From contig NC_133284.1 in assembly GCF_005239225.2 (NCBI RefSeq), forward strand, positions 28,816,339-28,880,338: a stretch of DNA of 64,000 nt, in the 5' to 3' direction. Of the stretch, positions 45,300 to 58,139 are shown piece by piece. The notes below the pieces were generated by a model. That model made no database searches. It saw only the letters and a list, made by a program, of their open reading frames with translations, and was not told where the DNA came from. Made by a program: the position numbers and the translations under genes. Origin of the DNA: Populus alba. Lineage: Eukaryota > Streptophyta > Magnoliopsida > Malpighiales > Salicaceae. Position 1 is the first letter of the stretch. Every line of letters begins with the position of its first letter.

Positions 45300-48091
45300 T
45301 TTATTTTATTTTATTTTATTTGTTTATTTTTTAGAAAAAGGCGCTTTCCAATAATTGGGTAAGCTACAAGAAAAGCCCTAAAGCACCCCCTGATGTATTC
45401 TGTTTTCAATACCATCCCTCTCTCTTGCGGGTGGAAATTGCCTAGGCTGCCTTTTGCAACTAGTCGTGCAACCTCGCAAGCGGTGGAGTAATTTTTATGT
45501 CAAAAAATTGGGTTAAGTTAGTGATAATAAAGTTTTATATCTTTATTCGATGCTTAAATAGTTTGAGATTTTCTTTTAATAAAAGTTTGACTTTATTTAC
45601 AGTCAAATCAACTAATATTTTTTAAAAACATCTTATATACACTATAGAGTGATTGACATTTTAAGTTTTTTTTTTTAATCTTTTATGAGATTTTTTTTAT
45701 CTTTTAAAACACATACACCCTCTAAAAATAATTAAAAACCCTTAATGCTGAGCATTCGTTCTTGACTTGTCAATTCAATTGCCTTCAAAACAAGACTGGT
45801 ATGGATGAAACTAAGACCACGGGGGCATTTAATAATAAATATTATATATTTAAGAGGCAAATTGACATAAAATACAAATTGCAGGAGGGGTTTTGTGATC
45901 TGAGTATTGACCGGAGACCTTGTCAGTGCCCTACGAGTTAAGGTAGACTTGACAGCTAGGACTATCAAGGGCTTAGAATTCTACTGTGTACAGTATTAGT
46001 ATACAAGTGGCACATAGCTTGGATTGGGTTTGACTGAGTAGAGAACGCCCACTTTGAAAATTCAAGCGAGGTCACCTGTCGATTCGAGGCATCTTGCGAG
46101 GAATCCGAACGAGTAGTCTCTCTACTCCTTTGCGTTGCAGTGGATTGCCCTGCCTGTCCAAAACCACTTACTCCAATTTTAATCCTGCAATTATATTTTA
46201 TTTTATTTATACGAAAGTTTTGAACCATTTGTTTGTATATATTTTGATTAAATTTTTATAAATTTTAAAAATTAATGAATATAAGTCTCTAGTTGTTATT
46301 AATATTAACAACCACAGGGCTTGAACCTGAAATCACAGAAAAACAAATTTTTTTTTGTTTTTTTTAATTAGTTTTTTTTATTTAATTTAGTTTGTTAAAA
46401 TTATTTTTTTCTATTTAGTTATCATACTCTCATAACACGGATCTCAAGTTTGACGGGTTTAACCTAGTTGATTCAGATTTTTTTTTTTCTTCTTTACTAG
46501 TTTTTTTTTTTTAATTTCATCTTTTAATATTGATTTGATTAATAATTAAACTTCATGATTTATTTTGTTCACTTTTCATTAGATTATCATGATCTCATAA
46601 GATGATTTCACTTTTCATTGGAATAGTGTTTTGCTTTGTTTTCTTTTCTTTTAATATGACACGATATTGCAACCAGATCTACATCCAAGGTTCTTTGATC
46701 TGGTGTTGCAGTCGAATCCAAGGTATAGCATTATAGACAAACTCACTTAAACTTAAATAATGCAAATTTAATATTATTATTAGTATTAAAAATATTATTA
46801 TTTATATTATAAATATTATAATTAATATTATAAATATTATTCTTAAATTAAGTCTAGAGTCTAACTTTAGAAATAAATCTAGCATTACTAGATCTTAGGT
46901 TTTTTATATATTTTTTATACCAAAATAAAATTGACCGCGGCCACCTAACTAGTTCAAAGTTAAACCACCTTTACAGAGTGATTAATTTATTTACAGTAGG
47001 GATGGATTGCGCCCCGTTTACCAAAAAAATGTGGACTCCAATTTTCAATGTAGTGATTCCATCCGGTTGGATTTTCATGTAGAGTGTGTTTGGTAAGCTG
47101 TTTGTGGTTTAAAAAAAATTGTTTTATAAAAAAGTACTTTTAGTTGAGTCTGTGGTTGAAATTGACTACTAAATATAAATATTATTTATATTTTTTTTAA
47201 ATTAAATAACTTCTTACATAATAAAAAAAAATATTATTTTATATGAAAAAAAAAAATAAAAAATCATTGAAATTAATCAAATCCGATCCAACTCAGATTG
47301 CATTGAAACAGATTTATTTAAATGTAATCAAATTATTTAAGTTAAATTAAGTCGATCTTCGAATTAGTTAGTAATTTAAAATAAACTCGAGCCATGGAAT
47401 TACCGAGTAGATTATTCGGGCAGGTAAATTTAATAATTATGAGCGAGAGGGTTTTCGGGTAGCGCTCCAGAAAAGAAAAGGAAAAGGGATTGGTGAGCAC
47501 TTATTGCTGGGGCATGTCTTTTCTTGGATTTCATGTTTACCAGAGGCTCAAGGGTGCCTATGTTTCTGGCAAGGAGCATGCGTTTAAAGCGAGTAATTAT
47601 GGGGGCCGCTGTGTGATGGGAACTATTAATTATTGCGAGACAAGAATTGGGGAAAAAATGAAACAGTGCTGCGTACAGTAAATTGAGATCTGGATATCAA
47701 GGGAACAAGATTGATGCCGCATCGGAGCCTTTCCTTGGACCCCGTTTTATCTTTTACCGGTGGAGGTGCCTTTCCTCGAGTGAAATTTAGTTTAATTTAT
47801 TTTTTATATTTTAAAAATTTATTTTTTAACATTTTTTAGATCATTTTGATGTGTATGTTAAAAATAATTTTTAAAAAATAAAAAATATTTTAAATATTTT
47901 AAAAAACAATCACAATTAAAATCTCAACCATGCTTTTAATTTCTTGTATTATCGTTATAAAATAAAAAAAAAGTAGATGCTTTGTAATGATACGAAAGGT
48001 TCAACTTAAAATCGCTTTTAGAAAATTTAATCGCAATTGACGCATAAATTAATCTAGCTTAATAGGGAAAACAAAAAACATTTTTGGAGTT
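45300..48091. other. Intergenic DNA with repeat remnants
   Basis: GC-richer blocks at 45900-46170 and 47440-47770 have open frames (45965-46228 minus, 47490-47681 plus) with no domain that I know. A SINE 3' remnant with CAGGGCTTGAACCTGAAATC is near 46315. T-rich repeat sequence lies at 46340-46660 and MITE-like remnants at 47085-47290 and 47800-47935. Confidence 0.4.
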
Positions 48092-48096
48092 GCTTC

Positions 48097-48347
48097 TGTT
48101 AAAGTTGTTAGGATTTACTTGATTTGTTTTCTGTTAATAAATCCTATTAACTAGGAATCACAGCTGTGAATCACAGCTGTTGGGATTGAACGAGTCAGTA
48201 GGTTTAGGTTTCTGTTATTATTCTCTAACTTATTTTTCTGAGATCAGTTGTGATGTAAGGCTATTTAAAGTCACCGATTCTTCAAGTCTAAAGTACGTGA
48301 ATAAGCACTATTAGTTTACTTGCTAATAAACATTCTGATAATCAACA
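48097..48347 (+). repeat. 5' LTR of the copia element
   Basis: 251 bases, starting TGTTAAAG and ending AATCAACA. It contains a tandem 13-base duplication around AATCACAGCTGTG that the 3' LTR lacks. Confidence 0.95.
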
Positions 48348-48349
48348 AT

Positions 48350-48361
48350 TGGTATCAGAGC
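48350..48361 (+). other. Primer binding site of the copia element
   Basis: TGGTATCAGAGC lies 2 bases after the 5' LTR and is complementary to the 3' region of plant initiator methionine tRNA, the usual copia primer. Confidence 0.93.
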
Positions 48362-48486
48362 AAGGTTATAGGATTTATTCGTGAGAGACAAGAAACAACA
48401 GTTTCTTAAGGAGAGTTAAACACAGAGAGTTTTAAACACAGAGAGAGTGCAGCATCAAACAATTGTTTCTTCTGTAAACGTTTGAA

Positions 48487-51400
48487 ATGGCATCTGAGGG
48501 AAACACTAGTGGTTTTGTTCAACCAGCAATTCCAAGGCTTGATGGTTATTATAATCATTGGAGTATGCTGATGGAGAATTTTCTAAGATCAAAGGAATAT
48601 TGGGGACTCATCGAGGAAGGAATTCCATAAGCAAGAGAGGGCACAGATCTGACTGAGGCACAGTCAAAGGCAATATCAGACTTTAAGCTTAAAGATCTAA
48701 AGGTAAAGAATTTCTTATTTCAAGCAATAGACCGGACTGTTCTTGAGACTCTTCTTAAGAAGGACACTGCAAAAGACATATGGGACTCATTAAAGAAGAA
48801 GTATCAAGGCAATACTAGAATTAAATGCGCTCAGTTGCAAGCTCTTCGTAAAGAGTTTGAAATGCTACACATGAAAGCTGGAGAGTCTAATGATGAGTAC
48901 TTTGCAAGGACACTGACTATTGCAATTCGGATGAAAATGCATGGCAAAAAACTAGAAGATGTGACAATCATAGAGAAAATCCTACGCTCTATGACTTCTA
49001 AGTTTGATTATGTTGTATGTTCAATAGAAGAATCTAATGACATTGATATTATGCCAGTAGATGAGCTGCAAAGTTCACTATTAGTGCATGAACAACGCAT
49101 GTCTAAACACATTGAGGAAGAACAAGCTCTTAATGTGACTTATGCTGGAAATTTCTTTGGAAGAGGCAGAGGTCGTGGAAGCTTCAGAGGAAGAGGCTAA
49201 GGACGTGGTCGTGGTACAAGAGAAGGAAACTTTGACAAAGCATTTATTGAATGCTACAATTGCCATAAGATTGGTCACTTTCAATGGGAATGTCCTTATA
49301 AAAAGGCAGAAAAAGCAAACTTTGCTGAAATAAAAAAAGAAGAAGAGGTGTTGTCGATGGCTTACATAGAGAACAACCTAGCTGGAAATAGAGCAATGTG
49401 GTACCTTGATTCTGAATGCAGCAATCACATGACAGGAAACAAAAGTCTTTTCTATGACTTAAATGAAATTTTTAGAGAAAAGGTCAAGCTTGGAAATGAT
49501 TCTAGCATGAGTGTTATGGGAAAAGGAAGTGTTAAAATGTTGATGAACAAGAAGATGCAGAATGTAGGTGATGTGTTTTATATACCAGAACTTAAAAGCA
49601 ATTTGATCAGCTTAGGACAACTGTAAGAAACAGGTTGCTCAATCATGTTCCAGAAAGGAAGCTGTCAAATTCATGATCCAGAAGGAGGATTAGTTTCTGA
49701 TATTAAAATGTCTGGAAATCGAATGTTTCAACTATAAACTGAAACTTCTGGAGATCAAACCTGTTTCCAGTCATCTATTCAAGATTCCTCTTGGTTGTGG
49801 CATTACAGGTTTGGACACTTAAACTTTAGTGGACTTAAAACTTTGCAGCTAAAGAAAATGGTGAAAGGGCTCCCTCAGATCGAAGCTCCATCTCATGTAT
49901 GTGAAGAATGTGTAATTGCAAAGCAACATAAAAAGTCGTTTCCTAAAGAGAGTACTTGGAGAGCAAATCAGGTTCTACAACTAGTGCACTCAGACATTTG
50001 CAGTCCTATGAATCCTACTTCTAACAGCAACAAAAGGTACTTTATAACTTTCACTGATGACTTTAGCAGAAAAACATGGGTGTATTTTTTAGCAGAAAAA
50101 TCCAAAGCCATTGAAGTATTTAAGAGATTCAAAGCCAGAGTTGAGAAGGAGACAGAAAAAAAAATATTCAATGCCTTCGAACAGATCATGGTGGAGAATA
50201 TACATCCAATGAGTTTGCAGATGTGTGTGAAAGCAATGGAATCAAGAGACAGCTGACTACAGCGTATACACCACATCAGAATGGTGTATCAGAAAGGAGA
50301 AACATAACCATTATGAATATGGTGCGAAGTCTTCTAGCAAGCAAGCACATGCCAAAGACTTTCTGGCCTGAGGTAGTTAATTGGAGTGTGCATGTTCTAA
50401 ATTGAAGTCCAACATTTTCTGTGAAGAATATGACACCAGAAGAAGCTTGGTCAGGTCACAAACCAGTTGTTGATCACTTCAGAATATTTGGGTGTGTGGC
50501 ATATGTGCACATTCCAGATCCAAAGAGAACGAAACTTGATGCCAAGGGAGAAAAATGTGTATTGCTTGGTGTGAGTAAAGAATTGAAGGCTTATCATCTT
50601 TACAATCCGTTAACAAAAAGGATTAGCATTTCTAAAGATGTGGTGTTTGATGAAGCCAGCAGCTGGGATTGGGAAAGTAACGATAAAGGGGGAAATTCAG
50701 TTGATCTTGAACTCCCGGACAATGAAGCAACTGACGCTGACAAAGATGCATACAGTGATAAGGAAGAATCAAATGAATCTGGTAGTGTGAATGAGGCAGC
50801 ATAAACTTCACTACCTGAGGCATCTGATTCTTCACTGCAAAATACACAACGATTGAGGAGAAGACCAGTTTGGATGAATGATTATACAGATAGTGAAGTG
50901 TCTTCCGATGAAGACACATTGGCTCATCGTGTTTTATTTGCAGAAAGTGATCCTATTACATTTGATGAGGCGATTAAAGATTCAAAATGGCGAAAGGCAA
51001 TGGATGCAGAAATTGAAGCTATTGAAAGAAATCACACATGGGAGTTAGTGGAGCTGCCTTAAGGAGAAAAAACAGTGGGAGTAAAATGGATTTACAGAAC
51101 AAAGTTGAATGAAAAAGGTGAAGTTGACAAGTTCAAAGCTCGTTTAGTTGCTAAAGGATATACTCAAAAGTATGGAATTGATTATTCTGAAGTGTTTGCA
51201 CCAGTAGCAAGGCATGATATAATAAGAATGATTATCTCATTAGCTACTATGAATGAGTGGACTATTTTTCAACTAGATGTCAAATCTGCGTTTTTACATG
51301 GAGAACAAGTATTTGTGGATCAACCACCAGGCTATGTAAAAAAGGGAAGCAAGCATATGGTCTATAAGCTGAAAAGAGCTCTTTATGGATTGAAACAAGC

Positions 51401-52487
51401 TCCAAGAGCTTGGTATAATCGAATTGACGCCTACTTCAGCAAAGCTGGTTTTCACAAGTGTCCCTATGAGCACACACTCTACATCAAAACTGGAGAAAAA
51501 GGTAATCTTTTGATTGTGTGCTTATATGTGGATGATTTAATATTTACTGGCAATGATGAAGGCATGTTTAGAACATTTAAACAGTCTATGATTAAAGAAT
51601 TTGAGATGACTGATTTGGGAAAGATGAAATATTTTCTTGGAATAGAATTGACTTAATCTACAAGTGGCATTTTTATCTGTCAAAGGAAATATGCTCGTGA
51701 GGTCTTGGAAAGGTTCAAAATGAATGATTGCAATCCGGTTCAGGTTCCTATAATTCCTGGAACTAAGCTAACTCGAGAAGGTGAAGGAGAAAAGATTGAC
51801 AACACCTATTATAAGCAAATGATTGGAAGCTTGATGTATATGACAGCCACTCGACCAGACTTAACATATGTTGTTAGTCTCATTAGCAGATTTATGGAAG
51901 CGCCAACTGAACTACATTATCAAGTTGTCAGAAAGATACTTCACTACTTAAAAGGCACTCTTGACTATGGTTTGTTCTACAAGAAGAAGGAGAGTGAAAT
52001 ACATGAGTTAATTGGTTTTAGTGACAGTGATTATGCTGGGGATGTGGATGACCGGAAAAGCACGTCCGGATATGTATTTCTCTTAAGTGGAACTGCAATT
52101 TCATGGTCCTTAAAGAAGCAACCTGTTGTTACTTTATCAACAACCAAAGCAGAGTTTATAGCAGCTGCATCATGTACCTGTCAAGGTATCTGGCTAAGAA
52201 GAATTTTGGAAGAGGTGAAGTATACACAACAAGGTCTAATTATGTTATTTTATGACAATAGCTCAACTATTAAATTGTCAAAAAATCCAGTCTTGCATGG
52301 AAGAAGCAAACATATTGATGTGAGGTTTCACTTTCTACGTGATCTCACCAAAGAGGGAAAAGTGAAACTAGTTCATTGCAGAAGTGTTGAGCAAGTTGCA
52401 AACATTCTAACTAAACCTTTGAAAGTTGAATCGTTCATGAAGCTGAGAGCATTACTTGGCATGTGCTCCATTGATGAAATAAATTGA
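48487..52487 (+). pseudogene. Copia gag-pol polyprotein, inactivated
   Basis: One ancestral frame from ATG 48487 to the stop at 52485. Gag ends with the zinc knuckle CYNCHKIGHFQWEC (about 49255-49296). Protease has DSE at 49408-49416 where DSG is required. Integrase keeps its HHCC zinc finger (HYRFGH and CEEC) and a later GVSERRN segment. Reverse transcriptase keeps YVDD (about 51526-51537). RNase H has K (52146-52148) in place of the usual E of STTEAE. Premature stops lie at 48628, 49198, 49624, 49735, 50403, 50802, 51060 and 51654. A frame change falls near the A-run at about 50154-50163. It cannot encode working proteins. Confidence 0.93.
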
Positions 52488-52506
52488 TTGCTTATAAGCA
52501 TACAGT

Positions 52507-52517
52507 TTAAGGGAAAG
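52507..52517 (+). other. Polypurine tract of the copia element
   Basis: TTAAGGGAAAG lies immediately before the 3' LTR, where plus-strand DNA synthesis is primed in this group. Confidence 0.85.
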
Positions 52518-52755
52518 TGTTAAAGTTGTTAGGATTTACTTGATTTGTTTTCTGTTAATAAATCCTATTAACTAGGAATCACAGCTGTTGGGATTGATCG
52601 AGTCAGTAGGTTTAGGTTTTTGTTATTATTCTCTAGCTTATTTTTCTGAGATCAGTTGTGATGTAAGACTATTTAAAGTCACCTATTCTTCAAGTATAAA
52701 ATACGTGAATAAACATTATTAGTTTACTTGCTAATAAACATTCTGATAATCAATA
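52518..52755 (+). repeat. 3' LTR of the copia element
   Basis: 238 bases, starting TGTTAAAG. The final CA has changed to TA. It is about 96 percent identical to the 5' LTR apart from the 13-base indel. Confidence 0.95.
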
Positions 52756-52760
52756 GCTTC

Positions 52761-53849
52761 ATTAATCAACATAAACTAAACGATGTGGGGAATTCCTGTG
52801 ACACAGTTGAAAAATCACTATTTATTAAAATAGTGAAGAGACATGTTTTGTTTTTCTAACAAAAAAAAAAAGCACAAGGATTTTTATAAGATATAATTAG
52901 ATATTTTCACGGGTTTATATATTATTATTGATTTAATTAAAAATTTTAAGGTTTATTCAAATTTACTTGGTTTTTATATTATTAAATTAGGAATGTTTTT
53001 TTTTTATAAATATTATTAAATAATTGATCTTATTAAACATGTTGACTTAACTACCCTAGTCTAGGATTATTTTTTTTCCAATGTAATCCTTCATTATTGT
53101 ATTGGTTGGAAATTAGATTTTTTTTTATTGAACATGAATCTAAAATTTAATGAGCTTTGAATTTGAAAGATTAATCCATGCTTAGAAGATTTGTTTATAT
53201 CTACTTAGTTTTTTATATGATTAAATCATGGTTGCCTTATTTTCATACTATTATATCAAAAGATCTTTATGGAACTCATGCGACTTAAGGACCAGTCTTT
53301 GATTTTTTTACTTCTCTTGCATCAACTTAATTCTTTTTTAATTATATATTTTAAATTTTTTCTGTGTGTGGTGTGGCGCCGACCATTGATTTAGATTTAG
53401 ATCCCATCTGGGAACATGGTGTAAACTTCATTCCCTTAAATTTTGATTTTTTTTTTTGCTTAAAATAATTTTTTTTATGTTTTTGAATCGTTTTGATGTG
53501 CTAATATCAAAAATAATTTTTTAAAAAATAAAAAAAACTTTATTTTAATACATTTCCAAGAAAAAAGTATTTTGAACCACCATCACTACCACAATCTAAA
53601 ATACACCCTCTCAAGTTGCTTTTTTTTTGTCATTTTTTAGATTTATTTTCTTATATTTGATAAAGATTACATGGATTATTATGTTGTTATGCTCCAAATC
53701 ATTAATTTTATAATTTAATTAGGTTTTGCTTGAGTTTATTTAATATATTGTTATCTTAATATTTTTTATTAAAAAACAATATACTATCTATGTCAATATT
53801 TCAGTATTTTAAAAAAAAAATCTAGTATGTATCAAATTTTTTATTTCAT

Positions 53850-53909
<60 letters not shown>

Positions 53910-54110
53910 CCCCGAACGAAATACAGAATACAGGTAAAAAAAACTAATATGATATTACCTCGTGTCATTTCCCACCGGGTCCATCTCATATACGGTTTCC
54001 CGTGAAACCTTATGTTCTTGTGTACCAAGTCGAGTATGAAAAGTCGCTACGAAAAATTGAACATTGACTCGGTTTTGTTCGTCAAAGGTAACGTGATTTT
54101 TATAAACCTC
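52761..54110. other. AT-rich intergenic DNA with MITE remnant and microsatellite
   Basis: A degenerate MITE-like segment is at about 53418-53620. A (TA)25 run lies at 53857-53906. From 53910 the sequence becomes more balanced and leads into the small frame at 54217. Confidence 0.45.
53857..53906. repeat. (TA)25 microsatellite
   Basis: An uninterrupted run of 25 TA units. Confidence 0.93.
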
Positions 54111-54187
54111 TAGGATGGTCACGTTGGCCTCGTTTACAAGTCAAAAAGGCATTCCCCCGTATTCGAGAGTTCACTGTTGCCTCAAAA

Positions 54188-54336
54188 ATGGCGAAGGTGG
54201 CGCGGCGGCGGAGGTGATGAGGGGCTCGGATTTGAAGCGGCAGGGCTATATAAATTCTCTAGATAAAGGAGATTATGAAGCTTGTCTAACCTGGTTGCAG
54301 GAGAAACTTGCACTGGTTGATTTGAAAACCCTATAA
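54188..54336 (+). pseudogene. Possible first-exon fragment of an unidentified gene
   Basis: A GC-rich island in AT-rich DNA. ATG 54188 gives nine residues (MAKVARRRR) and stops; the stop overlaps a second ATG at 54217, which gives 39 residues including GSDLKRQGYINSLDKGDYEA and CLTWLQEKLALVD. The wording looks like a real soluble helical protein start, and the two pieces may be one N-terminus split by a frame change. No continuation is seen in the repeats that follow. I do not recognise the family. Confidence 0.35.
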
Positions 54337-54339
54337 TTT

Positions 54340-57300
54340 AAGGCAGGATTGATCATTTATTTTGATTCAAAAGACTATTTTTATTGATTCTGCATGGTTT
54401 GGAAACACTATATAAATTATATTTTTTAAAAAATATTTAAATATTTTAAATTGTTTTGATACATTAATTTTAAAAATAAATTTTTTAAAAATAAAAAATA
54501 TAATTTTAATATATTTTGATATAAAAATCATTTTAAAATTAACTGCAACTCCTAAACAAAAATCATTAAGAGTTGGATTTAAAAGACTATTTACGCGATA
54601 TTGATTTAACTCAAGGAAAGATTTATATATAAAAGATAAAAGATATGAAGAAGATGATAGAATACGTTTATATAACGTGTCATTAGCATAGATTACGTGA
54701 TTAGCCTTCATTAAATACAATGATTATATTGTATACTTGGTCATTTAATATTCAGTCAAGAGAGGTTGATAGTGGGATTAGCGGCCAGAACAATCATAAT
54801 ACAAATACACATGAATTTTGACTTATGTTGGGTTTAAGTGCTTGACAGAGGGTCTATGTTCGATCATACAATTACACTCATTGGTAACCATTTATTATTT
54901 TTTTACTAATTTTATATTTTAGGAAGATCATTGTATATAGGCTTAGCCCACATTTTATATCTATATAGTTTATGACGAGGCTTGGGCCCACATTTTATTG
55001 TGGGTTGGATCAAAATTCAATCACTACATTAAAGAAAAAGCAAGTGTGGCAATTTTTTTAATGAATGCGATAAAATATTTGTAACGAGAGTAGTGTATTA
55101 AATCAAATTAATCAACCATGATATATGTTGATAAATGAAAAACAAAAATTGATATGACCTGCTCAACTTAAAAGTTCAAGAGTCAACTTGTCACCCTACC
55201 TGAATGGTGATTTGGTTAAAAATATTTTCATGCTGCCATCATTTTAACCTATAGGTAACCCTAATTCAAATGTGAAACAATGAAAATTTTAATGATTAAA
55301 TTGCAAAAAAATAAAAATCTAGGGAGTGCAATGAACAAAAGGCGGCACATTATATTGATATGTGTTAACCTATTAAATTAATGACTCGAGTAATGAACAT
55401 GATTACAATAACTTACCCAAACAACCTACCTCTTTCTTTTTCCTTCCCATACCCTCCTCCCGTCTAGGCCTTGATCGGGTATTAATTGATCTCGGGTTCA
55501 ATTAAAGAATGGAGATAAAATCTAAGAGAAAAATAAATGTTGAATGATGAAACTAAAAAAAAAAATTCTTAATAAAAACAATCGAATCTAATTGAATCCT
55601 CTAAACATGGGTTAATCTTCAAAACCAGTAACCCATTAAATCCTAAACCCGAGTTCAATAATGTTGGAGGAGGAAATCACAAAAATAACTTATATTAATA
55701 CCAGAGCAAAAGGAGTGGCAATAAAAAGAATAAGAATCTAATCACATAGGAAAAAATAATATGAAGGATGATGAAATTGCAAAAAAAACTTCAATCATAA
55801 AAATTATCTAGAATAAAATATATAGGAATCAAAAGAATAAAAATTAAATTTAATAGATAAAAAATTAAAGAAGAATTGAATTGAAAAATAAATAAATATT
55901 GAAAGATGAAACTAAAAAAATATTAATTTTTTTTTTTAAAACAAACCAAGGCAAATCCTTTAAAACTAGGCTAATATTCCAAATCTGTAACTCGTTAAAT
56001 CTTAGACCCGAGTTCAATAAAAAATTCAATTCCCATCCAATTTAATATTGGAGGATGAAATTGATAAAAAAATTAAATTTAAAAAAGTTGCTAGATAAAA
56101 AAAAATGCAATAAAAATAACGATGATCAAATCACATAAGAAGATATTTGAAGGAGAATAAAATTATATAAAAAAAAATTCAAATCTAAAAATTATCTAAA
56201 ATAAAACAAATAGCAATTAAAAAAATAAGAACCAAATATGATAAATAAAAAACTAAAGAAAGATGAAATTGAAAATAAATCCAAATTTAGAAAGCATTTC
56301 AAATAAAAAATAGTAATCAAAAGAACATGGTTCAAATATAAAGAGAAGAACAAATTAAGGGGCTGTTTTTTAAAATCTAGAGCGACATGTGTGAAAATCA
56401 AGGTAGAGATAGGAAAAAGGAAAAAAGAAAAGTCAATCATTACCAAACCGAAGATCAAAACACCACACGTGCTATCGTGAAAGGGAAGAGTGCCTCATAC
56501 GCTATTGACCACCAGAAGTCACTAGAAGCGTTATCTGGAAGTGATAAAATGCCCTTTACTTTGACACTTTTAATGTACACGTCAATCAATTTTTCTTTTT
56601 TTAATAATATTTATATTTATTAAATTGCATAATTGCCTTTAAATCATATATACACACACATACACACCAAGGTTAAAGACAAAATAACCCTCGGAAGGCA
56701 ATTTATTAATTTTATCTTTCTAGGGGTATTTTTTTTTGTAAGTGCACAGTGCTAACTATACAAAAAAAGAGAAAATGGATTTTAACAGTAGTTTATTATT
56801 TTTCAAAAGAGTAATTTGATAATTTTACTCTGTTAAAAAAATAAAAAAATTGAATTATCCCAGTTGAATTTTATAATGATTAACAAAACCAAATTATGTA
56901 TTGTATTGCGGGACTCATTTAAAAATTTAAGTTCCAAACGTTGTTTTTGGAAAGCATTTCTTACATATTTTTTTAATTGAGTTTCATAAAATTCTGTTTG
57001 TTTTTGCGTTTTAAAAGTGCTTTTGAAAAAATTAAATTTTTTTTTATTTCAAATTATTTTGATGCGTTGATACCAAAAATAATTTTTGAAAAATAAAAAA
57101 ATTATTTTGATGCATTTCCAAGTAAAAAGTACATTAAAAAACAACCACAACCACACTTCCAAACATAATTGGTACCAAATATTTTATACATATTTTTTGT
57201 TATATATAAATCTCAACCACAATTTTTACGAAACATGTATATAAATTAAACTAACTACACATAACCATATTTTTTTTAAACATATTTTTTTAAACCACAA

Positions 57301-57480
57301 CTACAAAAACTACCTTTAAAACAAATACACTCTGAACCCCATTAACAATTGCTTGTAGCTCCGCCCCCTCTCCCTGTTCCTCCAATAAACCAAGGAGAGC
57401 TAAGAGCTGCTTGTTAGTGAAGATTTCCCACGAAACCTGCCCACACGTCAACATTAAATTCTGGCTTGCATTGACATTAG
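54340..57480. repeat. AT-rich intergenic DNA, mostly repeats
   Basis: MITE-like remnants occur at 54409-54555 and 56990-57170 (the latter ends in CCAAACA-type sequence). The A-rich block 55480-56840 resembles 22440-23490 in content and order. A minus-strand frame at 57290-57490 has no clear domain. Confidence 0.45.
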
Positions 57481-58112
57481 CATAGCACACTCATTATGGC
57501 AAAGTAAGTTAATTACTCAACTAAATAGCTGAAAAAGGAAAAGAGGAGAGAGTTCTTGATATATTGTTTCCTTAACACAACAATGGCGATGAATTCAGGA
57601 AGATAAAAACAAAAAACCGATGGTTTGAAACACATTGCTACTTTAACAGATTCTTCAACTCAAGTTTTAATGCCTAAAATGTATTTTTTTAATTTAAATA
57701 AAAAAAGAGAGGCGAAGAGGGTACAATCCGACTCTAAATAAACTGACGTGCAGCACCATGGAATTCTGTTGTTGTTTAGCAGTTTAGGGACACACGGGAC
57801 GAGGAAAAACCAAACATCATTATCTTCTTTCTACTACCGATTTCTCTACATCAGTCGGTTATCACTTTGTCAAGTACCCATGTTCTTTTTAGGATTGGAC
57901 TTAATAAATAAAGTATTTTATTTCTCCTTTTCTTTGTAGGATTCGTACCCATAAAAGAATTTCTTTTCTTTTTTAATATATAAATATCTCACTGCTTCTA
58001 ATAAAAGTCTTTCTTTTTGATAGTTGATGCTCATCACTCCGCATTAGAACAAAACCCTAAGGGTTCTTGTAAGGACCAATCGCCGCCAGATTGATCTCAG
58101 CCCACTATAAAA
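57481..58112 (+). promoter_or_regulatory. Promoter region of the Pumilio gene
   Basis: TATAAAA at 58106-58112 is a good TATA box. AAAACCCTAA at 58051-58060 is a telo-box motif, often seen in plant promoters of genes of translation and growth; it lies within the palindrome ACCCTAAGGGT. The transcription start would be about 30 bases past the TATA box. Confidence 0.6.
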
Positions 58113-58139
58113 GCCTCTTCTTCCATGTTTTTCTTGTTT

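Larger units (their letters stand above)
48097..52755 (+). mobile_element. Complete but inactivated Ty1/copia LTR retrotransposon
   Basis: A 4659-bp element flanked by perfect 5-base target duplications GCTTC (48092-48096 and 52756-52760). It has two LTRs, a primer binding site for initiator methionine tRNA, gag, protease, integrase, reverse transcriptase and RNase H in copia order, and a polypurine tract before the 3' LTR. By hand count the LTRs differ by about 10 substitutions over 238 aligned bases plus one 13-base indel, roughly 4 percent. The internal frames are broken by stops and a frameshift. The size and short LTRs suit small copia lineages; I do not assign a lineage. Confidence 0.96.

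Noticed and set aside
45965..46228. A small gene on the minus strand with a serine/threonine/arginine-rich product
   Set aside because: No start context, domain or splice continuation could be supported; composition alone is not enough.
57290..57490. A copia gag-like remnant in a 66-residue minus-strand frame
   Set aside because: The resemblance rests on a few leucine-rich residues (KQLLALLGLLEE) and no zinc knuckle or primer site is nearby.
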